Under the pieces are notes generated by a model, which ran no database searches, was not told where the DNA came from, and saw nothing but the letters and a program-made list of their open reading frames with translations. Source: Branchiostoma floridae (taxonomy: Eukaryota > Chordata > Leptocardii > Amphioxiformes > Branchiostomatidae). Taken from it: 27,104 nt of DNA. The stretch is from assembly GCF_000003815.2 (NCBI RefSeq), contig NC_049979.1, forward strand, positions 2,721,453 through 2,748,556, read 5' to 3'. The number at the start of each line of letters is the position of its first letter. The first letter of the stretch is position 1. The position numbers were made by a program, and so were the translations under genes. Positions 9,901 through 18,900 of the stretch are shown here, in pieces.

Positions 9901-12900
9901 TTTCATTTTTCAAAAGTTGTCACCAGCCCTAGCCTATGATTTGGTCGATGTTATCAGGAGATACTAAATCTTTATTCTGTTTACCATCCCTGTTACCCAG
10001 ACCATCCAAGTCCCTGCAGGAAAGATGAAGAAACTTCCGCCCGAGGCGACCAAACCCGGACCATTCCCCGTGGCCCTCATCCCTGGACAGTTCCAGGAGT
10101 ACTACAAGAAGTCAGTAGAACATGTTATGTAATGTTTTATTCGGTAATGAAATTCGCAGGTGACAAAAGTAGACCCGAATTTTGTAATTATCACAAAGCT
10201 TGACATACAAATAACCACATAAAAACAGCACGATTGTGCTTAAGATAGTACAAGGATTGATTAAAAATCATGTTAGACAAGCCATACGTGAGTTACAGAT
10301 AATGACTAAGTGTTGATGGTATTACTGGGTTATTGCCTTGTTACAGAGCCGGATTACGCAATGGAGGAACAAGGCATTGCTAAGTCTGTTGTACGGGCTT
10401 TCGGTATACTGATTTAGCTAGAGTTTCTGAGTGAGGGTCCCAGTTATTCCAACAGTTTATCTGTTGTATCACACTCTTCTGCCACAAGAAAGATTCGAGT
10501 GATAAGATATGCCAAAAAGCAGTAACTGTTACTCAAGCAAATGGATATGATTTGGGAAATGGTCAGAAGTATCAGAAAACCATCCGGTGTCTTTCGTTGA
10601 TGTAACAAGTGTTAAGATGTCTTGACTTTCCAGTTACAGCATTTTAAGGGTGACATCATTTAATGCGCTTCTAATCGTGATGATCTATTCACGTTTTGGC
10701 CTGTCGCCGACAAGGTGGTCATGTAGACAGGGTTGTTAACCTGGAATCTGAAGGTCCTGGGTTTGAATCCCGAGCAGGCCCCAATGTTGTTCCTGTGAGA
10801 AAGTTCATTGGATTTTCTATCTTGTTTGTTTGAACCTTTGTTTATTCATGAAAGCAAAAATTGGCCTCCAAACCGTTTTCATTGAGGTCATGAGGGAAGA
10901 GGCAAGGGTCTGACAAAGTATATAACAGAGATACAGTTTATGTCAGACTTAAAGTCCTTATAAGTCTATATACACAGTTTTTACATACACGGTACAAAGT
11001 ACAAACATGCTTCACTTTGGTCATTCCCGTTACTTTAAGAGTCTCTTAAAGAGTATCTTGAATTAAGTGCTTCCTTCCCCGTGCAGGTATACGTCAGAGG
11101 AGCTGAAGTACCTGCCCATTAACACCTGTCTGAGATTCCTGAATGTTTTTGTAAGGTAAACCCTGTCCTTGCCTCCCTGTGCAGGTACACATCAGAGGAG
11201 CTGAAATACCTGCCCATCAACACCTGTCTGTACGGCCCCCCCTCCAAGGTGGACCCTTACGCTCACGTCAGCAGCGGGGAGGATTCAGAGGAGGAAAGCT
11301 CCTCGGTACGGTGGTGGTCTCCTTTCACTCTGCCTCTTCTGTGCCTTTCAGGGCTCAAAATACTTTTTCTGCATACCTGCACCGGTGCAGGTAACATTGA
11401 AAATTACCTGCACCAGACAAATATTTTACCTGCACAACTCTGAATGTAGGAAGTATGGATCATTCTAGAATTGTTCAGGAAACTCAACATGTTGATATTT
11501 TTGTAAACCTGTTTGTCTATAAACTATAATGTAATTTTTACTTGCTGATTCAGGCAGATCACACTCGCCTGTTCCTAGCCTGTCCTACTAAGTGAAGTGA
11601 TTAGACAATAAGTGGTCATAACCCATCCTCCTACGCAGGGACATCCAACAGCCAAACCACCTGTCTGGATGTACCCTGCTCTTTCAACCATCACTCTTAG
11701 TTCCTGTGGACTTCCCCCCAAAACCAGCTGTCAGCCAATCAGAGAATAGGCCTTTCAGTTTTCAAAAGGGGTCTCGCGCATACAGGGCTTTAGCCAGCTC
11801 GAAATTTTTTTCCGTCAGCCAATTACAATCGTCTGTAAATATAAGGGTAAGCTCATTAATATTTTTAAGCAGGGCGGTCAGGAACTAAAAGTGACGGTTG
11901 AAAGAGCAGGGTACATCCAGACAGGAGGTTTGGCTGTTGGATGTCCCTGCGTAGGAGGATGTCACAACCCATCAACAGAGATCATTCAGGCTTGTGTCCA
12001 TAAAGACAACATTTGTCTATATTATATTAAAGACGACTTTCCCCGTGTTGTAGGATGGAGAGTCCTCAGGGTCCGGATCTGGGAGCTGCAGTACCAGCAG
12101 CAGCAGCGAGGGGGAGTCGTCGCCGCCCGAGCAGCCCAAAGCCAAGGCTGCCACCCCCAAGTCTGCTGCCAAACGGAAATCACTTCCGCCCGTGGCGCAG
12201 CCTGGGTACAGGGTACGTACGGTCGGTGTTTGGGGGATGTCCTGAAGTTTTGTCTGTATAGAATACTAGTATAGAGATAAATACCTTACGCATGTGTCAT
12301 GTTGAAAATGCTAGGCAACAATTACTTAAGAGCATGTAACGCTAGTTCACCTTTATCCGTGGGTAACCTATATCTGTTGTTCTTAAAAACAGAGTTTTCA
12401 GGAATATCAAGTCAATGGACGGTGGTTTCAAACTGTAATATTGTGAAAGTACTGCAAATTGAAACCACAGTTCGTCCACTTATTATCACTGAATATCGTG
12501 TTTTTAAAAGCAACGGATATTTGGTTACCCCACGGACAAAGGTGAACTAGCGTTTGAAGTATAACTCAGAAATATATGTGTTGCAATCTATAATTGTCCA
12601 ATTCTGAGTTTAACTTATCACAGTTGATGCATGTCGATGTAGTAGGCTTCAGGTTTAGTTATGGAAGAGAGTCGGTACTTCCATAAAAGTAGGTGTTCCA
12701 ACCAAAATTTGAAAAAATATTTTGTACCGTGTTATTATTTTTGTGAAGATTGGTTCATTTTCTTGAGCAAAAAATTGCTGGTTTGGAATACCTACTGAAA
12801 ATCAGAGCCTACATAACATCTAGTTACATAACTCCGCCAGTTTGCATATATTTGCCAGCCTTAAAAAAAGGCATCTACAGGTAAAGAAATTGCCAATTCG

Positions 12901-15900
12901 ACACCCCCCACGGCCCCCACAGTATAAAACACTGCAGTGCATGTATATCTAGACTAGAGGGGCTGCCCTACAGATCTCTCAAACACACAGTTNNNNNNNN
13001 NNNNNNNNNNNNNNNNNNNNNNNNNNNNNNNNNNNNNNNNNNNNNNNNNNNNNNNNNNNNNNNNNNNNNNNNNNNNNNNNNNNNNNNNNNNNGTATAGCG
13101 TGTGCATGGGAAATAAATACAAGGCCATTAGGAGTATAAAAAAAATGGCCAAGGAACATCACAATGTACCTGGCAAAAACACAGTACACTTTAAACCCCC
13201 AAAACAGCTTGTATTCTCTGTCAACTGACAAACTTGTGCAACCGACTTTGACGGCTGAAAAAATATATTACAGGTCAGATAAAGTGCGGAATAAACAAGA
13301 AGTAAATTATTGATACACATTTGATTTAATGTATCAAGTGAATGAAATTTGGCATTTTTTTTCCAAACTCATGAACCCTAAAAACAAAGCAGATTAGGTT
13401 TTGAAAGGTTGTTTGTACTGCTGAAATTTAGCGTGTTGGAAGATTGTTTGCCTCAGTTCTGCACCATGTTCCAGTGCACACGGCTGCATGCATGGTGCTT
13501 GGTAAGACCCTGCATGTTCCAGTGCACACGGCTGCATGCATGGTGCTTGGTAAGACCCTGCATGTTCCAGTGCACACGGCTGCATGCATGGTGCTTGGTA
13601 AGACCCTGCATGACGTAGACCCGGAAATGGCATGGCTATTGACATATTAGACATCCATCATTGTACTCCTGTGACCAGCCTGCCACCCATCTGCAGACTT
13701 GCACTCTTTTGAACAGGTGTTCTACAGAGCTTGTGTTTGTCACACAACTTTTGGACCTTGTCAATCATAAGTTTTCATCATCAATGCAAACTATCTATCA
13801 CCTCTCGACAAAATTTTTCTTGCTGAACTAACCAAACTTTTTTTTTTATGTTTTGTATATAACTTTATGTCATTGCCTTTTGTCATGAAGTCCTGGAAGA
13901 TTATATTAGTGGCTCTCAAAGTCTCAATCGTTTTCAAATTTATGATTAAAAAAGTGTTGCTTGGCAACAGTGTTCTACAGAGCACCTGTGAGAAGAGTGT
14001 TTCCATGGTAACTGTTGTGCCCCCAGCTCTGCCCATGTTTTCCAGTCGCTGCTCCCTGCTCTGCATCATCACCTGCATGTGTAGGCCTCACAAACTCAGT
14101 TCGGTGGATGACATCTTATGGAGACAACAATTCTGATGCAAGAAAAAATACACTGGGTGCCATCCTACGCAGTTTACTGGGGCTACATTACTCGCCCTTC
14201 TAACTAGGATGGCACATACATGTTCGCTACAGAAAAAAAGACGTTTTGCTCTGTTTGCAACATGTAGTACACTTTTTTTTTTACATATGTTGATTGAATT
14301 TTTTACAGTTTACGACAGGTGCAAGTTGTATTTTTCATGAGGGCTCATGGCAGCGTCTAGTGTAGTGGCAATTGGTAACGGGGCCAGTGTCATCGTAAGT
14401 CACGGTCCATAAATAATGTTGCCATATGGAACTTTTCCAAGATCTAAATCATTGCACTCATAGATGTCATCCATAGACACAAGTTTGTGTGTTCCCATCT
14501 CCCTGCTGCATAGTCTGTGCTGTATATATAGATTTATATAGATATTCATACACTAGATATGTGTACCCGACATCACTGGTCACGTGTTTTGCTGGACAGA
14601 AAATGAAACTACCACTGCCATTGCTGACAACCTGCAACAAGAAATCAGTCGCACCCTTCGTTTGGCTGCTTGGAAACTCAGTTGATGCAGCACACAGAAC
14701 TACATGTATTCAAGACCAATGTTTGCTTCCAAGAAGTTTAGTACCTTTTCTTCAAAGCAAAAAAAATATGCCTGAAATCAGCCTCATTTAGCTAAAGTCT
14801 ACCTAAGACTAGTATTTCACTGGTGTGGTTTCTGTACCCAGCAAAATATCTGTGACCAGGTAACCTAGCAACTGTTGCCTGGATACGGACTGTTCCATGT
14901 TTCCCCACCCCCGCAGCCCAAGGATGACATGCCCAACGCAGTGTGTGGGATCTGTCTGAAGGGGCCGGACAACAACAAGTGGGGCCGCACGGAGGACCTC
15001 ATACACTGCTCACAGTGTGACAACAGTGGTATGTAACATTTCTCAATGAAGTTGAAAACAATTTACAATCAAAATCAACCACCTGTGCTCCCAACACGAA
15101 TGGTGCAACAAAGCAAAGCCATGCAGCTGAACTGCATCACCATAGGAATTTGGGAATCGGTGCAATTAACAATAAGTGTGCAGTTATCCGCTGTGCAAAT
15201 TTAGTGGCTTCTGCTGTATATATGAGTGTAGATAAGGTATAACCTGTCCTGTGTTCCCTTGTATAGGCCACCCGTCGTGCCTGGATATGACATGAGTGAT
15301 GAACTGGTCCAGGTTATAAAGACGTACCCGTGGCAGTGTATGGATGTATATTCGAGTGTATATAAGACATATATACGAGTGTATACAAGGTATAACCTGT
15401 ACTATGTTCCCGCCCTGTACTGTAGGCCACCCGTCTTGCCTGGACATGAGCGATGAACTGGTCCAGGTTATAAAGACGTACCCGTGGCAGTGTATGGATG
15501 TATATACGAGTGTATATAAGACATATATACGAGTGTATACAAGGTATAACCTGTCTTGTGTTCTCCAGTATAGGCCACCCGTCGTGCCTGGACATGAGTG
15601 ATGAACTGGCACAGGTTATAAAGACGTACCCGTGGCAGTGTATGGATGTATATTTCTTTTTCTTTTTTTCTTTCTTTATTCAAGTTGTAACAGGACAACA
15701 CACTGCGGGCACTAGGCAGCGAAGCTGATATCGTGGCCACAGACATATAAATATACAATACAAAATGGACATGTATATACAATATACGAGTGTATATAAG
15801 ACATGTATACGAGTGTATATAAGACCCTGCCTGTCCTATGTCCCCCTGTAGGCCACCCGTCGTGCCTGGATATGAGTGACGAGCTGGTACAGGTTATAAA

Positions 15901-18900
15901 GACGTACCCCTGGCAGTGTATGGAGTGTAAGACCTGCGTCATCTGTGGTGACCCTTCTGAAGAGGTAAGGTTATCAATTGTAATTGTTTCAGTAAGCTTG
16001 CATCAAAGCTCTGGTTTCATAGTTCAAATTTCATTCTAATCAATTCTGAATTGACCATTCGGAATTTATTTATAAGTGATAAATTTTTATTTGACTTAAT
16101 CTGTCATAATTATCCTTGGAAAAGTAAAAAAAGGGTAATATTTTACTCTTTTTTTCAGTATTAAAGGGGGCATGTATGTGACTGAGGGTTGTTGTTTTTG
16201 TGAGCATTGTTGTTGTCTTGAGGGTTGTTGTTGATTTTCCCCAGGATAAGATGATGTTCCGTGACATCTATGACCGACTGTTGTTGTTGTTTTGAGTATT
16301 GTTATTGTTGTTTTAAGGATTGTTGTTGTTGATTTTCCCCAGGATAAGATGATGTTCTGCGACTTTTGTGACCGACTGTTGTTGTTGCTTTGAATATTGT
16401 TATTGTTGTTTTAAGGATTGTTGTTGTTGATTTTCCCCAGGATAAGATGATGTTCTGCGACTTTTGTGACCGACTGTTGTTGTTGCTTTGAATATTGTTA
16501 TTGTTGTTTTAAGGATTGTTGTTGATTTTCCCCAGGATAAGATGATGTTCTGCGACTTTTGTGACCGACTGTTGTTGTTGCTTTGAATATTGTTATTGTT
16601 GTTTTAAGGATTGTTGTTGTTGATTTTCCCCAGGATAAGATGATGTTCTGCGACTTTTGTGACCGACTGTTGTTGTTGCTTTGAATATTGTTATTGTTGT
16701 TTTAAGGATTGTTGTTGTTGATTTTCCCCAGGATAAGATGATGTTCTGCGACTTTTGTGACCGACTGTTGTTGTTGCTTTGAATATTGTTATTGTTGTTT
16801 TAAGGATTGTTGTTGTTTTTCCCCAGGATAAGATGATGTTCTGCGACGTCTGTGACCGAGGGTTCTTGTTGTTGTTGTCTTGAGGGTTGTTGTTGTTGTT
16901 GTTTTCCCCAGGATAAGATGATGTTCTGTGATGTTTGTGACCGAGGATTGTTGTTGTTGTTGTGTTGACGATTGTTGTTGTTGTTTTTCCCCAGGATAAG
17001 ATGATGTTCTGCGATGTTTGTGACCAACTGTTGCTGTTATTGTTGTTTTAAGGATTGTTGTTGTTGTTGTTTTTCCCCAGGATAAGATGATGTTCTGTGA
17101 CGTTTGTGACCGAGGGTTGTTGTTGTTGTTGTGTTGACGATTGTTGTTGTTGTTGTTTTTCCCCAGGATAAGATGATGTTCTGCGACGTCTGTGACCGAC
17201 TGTTGTTTTTGTTTTGAGTATTGTTATTGTTGTTTTACGGATTGTTGTTGTTTTTCCCCAGGATAAGATGATGTTCTGCGACGTTTGTGACCGAGGGTTC
17301 TTGTTGTTGTTGTCTTGAGGGTTGTTGTTGTTGTTGTTTTCCCCAGGATAAGATGATGTTCTGTGACGTTTGTGACCAAGGATTGTTGTTGTTGCATCCT
17401 CCTAACGCCCGGTCCCCAACGGCATTACCTTACGGGGCCCTGCTATCCCATGCCCTATCAGTGGCTATTATGATTATCGCCACAAACAAGCTGTCGACCA
17501 ATCAGAGAATAGGCCTTTCTTGGGCTTGTTGTTGTCACAAGCTGTCTCGCAAAGGCCGCTGGGAAGCTATCAGCCAATCATGTTACGTATTACCATGGCT
17601 TTGTTTGCTCACCATGCCGACGCCCGATCCCCAACGGCTGACTGCCCATATAAGGGCAAGCTCATAATATTCATAAGCAAGGCACCCCTAATAACCGAAT
17701 ACTGTGGCTGAGTTGTCAGGGGTGATATCATAGGCTTTGCCGTGATTGTCAACCCTGAGTGTGAGGGTGTGTTGTTGTTGTGTTTACGATTGTTGTTGTT
17801 GTTGTTTTTCCCCAGGATAAGATGATGTTCTGCGACGTCTGTGACCGACTGTTGTTGTTGTTGTTTTAAGGATTGTTGTTGTTTTGAGTATTGTTATTGT
17901 TGTTTTGAGGATTGTTGTTGTTGTTGTTTTTCCCCAGGATAAGATGATGTTCTGCGATGTTTGTGATCGACTGTTGTTGTTTTAAGGATTGTTGTTGTTT
18001 TGAGTATTGTTATTGTTGTTTTAAGGATTGTTGTTGTTTTTCCCCAGGATAAGATGATGTTCTGCGATGTTTGTGACCGCGGGTTCCACACCTTCTGCGT
18101 GGGTCTGGAGGAGCTCCCCATAGGTAACTGTCCCTGTGTGCCGCCTGCACTGCACGGCATCAGCATGAAGATTCCACTCCGTAAACTGGACCCAAGGCCA
18201 CACCAATTTGATTTCTTGGTTCACGGATTTTTTCATAAAAAATATGGAGCGAGAGGGCGAAATAAAAATAAAAATTGTAAAATGGTTGGGGTAAAGGTAA
18301 CGGCTAATCCAAAACATAAAGAAAAAAAGTTTTCAGCTTGAAAAAAGTACAAAAACACTATTATTGTACAGTAACCGCACCTGTACCCACACTTTAAGGA
18401 GCTTATAATATAAAGGCCAATTTGCTACACCAGAAAGTTGGTGAATGGTTTCATTAATGGTGAAAATTTGCTGAGTGGTAATTTTTATTTTTATTTTTTT
18501 TTTCCAAAAATAGGAGCGAGCGAATCCGTGAACCAAGAAATTAAATTGGGGTGGCCCAACTTTAGTTCCAGCCCAACACGGACAAACCACATACCCCCTG
18601 CCAGCCTCAGTCAAGTCGTAGACATGCAAACATTTGGTTGTTTGAACCTTTATTTATTCATGAAAGGCCTGCGAGCCACTTTTCATTGAGGTCATGAGGG
18701 AAGAGGCAAGGGTCAGACAAAGCATATAACAAAGATACAGTTACATAATTTAGAGTCCTTATAAGTCCTATAACATTCCATATTTGATCACGCAATAGAT
18801 CTGAAATAAAATATTGAAGATTGAAACCATAACCCCGCATGTATATTCTCTGACCAGAAGTACATGTAAGGATAAGAAACTGATGACGTTGTTAATTTAC

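Larger units (their letters stand above)
10111..11086. other. Intron with tRNA-like sequence and dispersed repeat
   Basis: It contains a tRNA-Asn-like sequence (10698-10780) and a repeat (10824-10970) that recurs at 18635-18775. The rest shows no supportable feature. Confidence 0.5.
11306..12053. other. Intron occupied by two mobile elements
   Basis: A truncated CAGGGCTC-type element occupies about 11349-11560 and a long-TIR element 11624-11961. There is no further feature. Confidence 0.6.
12213..14916. other. Intron with MITE, assembly gap and 48-bp repeat
   Basis: Contents: a foldback MITE (12341-12551), a 100-N gap (12993-13092), and a 3-copy 48-bp repeat (13465-13608). A small TGCCATCCTA/TAGGATGGCA inverted repeat lies at about 14167-14216. 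Otherwise A+T-rich with no supported exon. Confidence 0.5.

Noticed and set aside
11891-12274. 127-codon open frame overlapping PHF10 exon 10
   Set aside because: It reads exon 10 in the wrong frame and extends into transposon arm and intron; the phase-0 PHF10 frame matches vertebrate sequence instead.
13394-13654. Open frames on both strands with [16 protein letters not shown]-type repeats
   Set aside because: A 48-bp unit is a multiple of three, so any frame without a stop stays open; no evidence for a repeat protein.
15184-15942. Minus-strand open frames with repeated [16 protein letters not shown]-type sequence
   Set aside because: Antisense translation of the exon-12 junction array and its TATA/GTAT spacer.
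17287-17711. Open frames of 126 and 63 codons
   Set aside because: They lie over the end of the exon-13 array and the inserted mobile element; the shared copy at 24895 shows the frame is just repeat sequence.
16800-18317. Minus-strand poly-Asn/Gln open frames
   Set aside because: Antisense reading of the GTT-rich spacers and acceptor copies of the exon-13 array.
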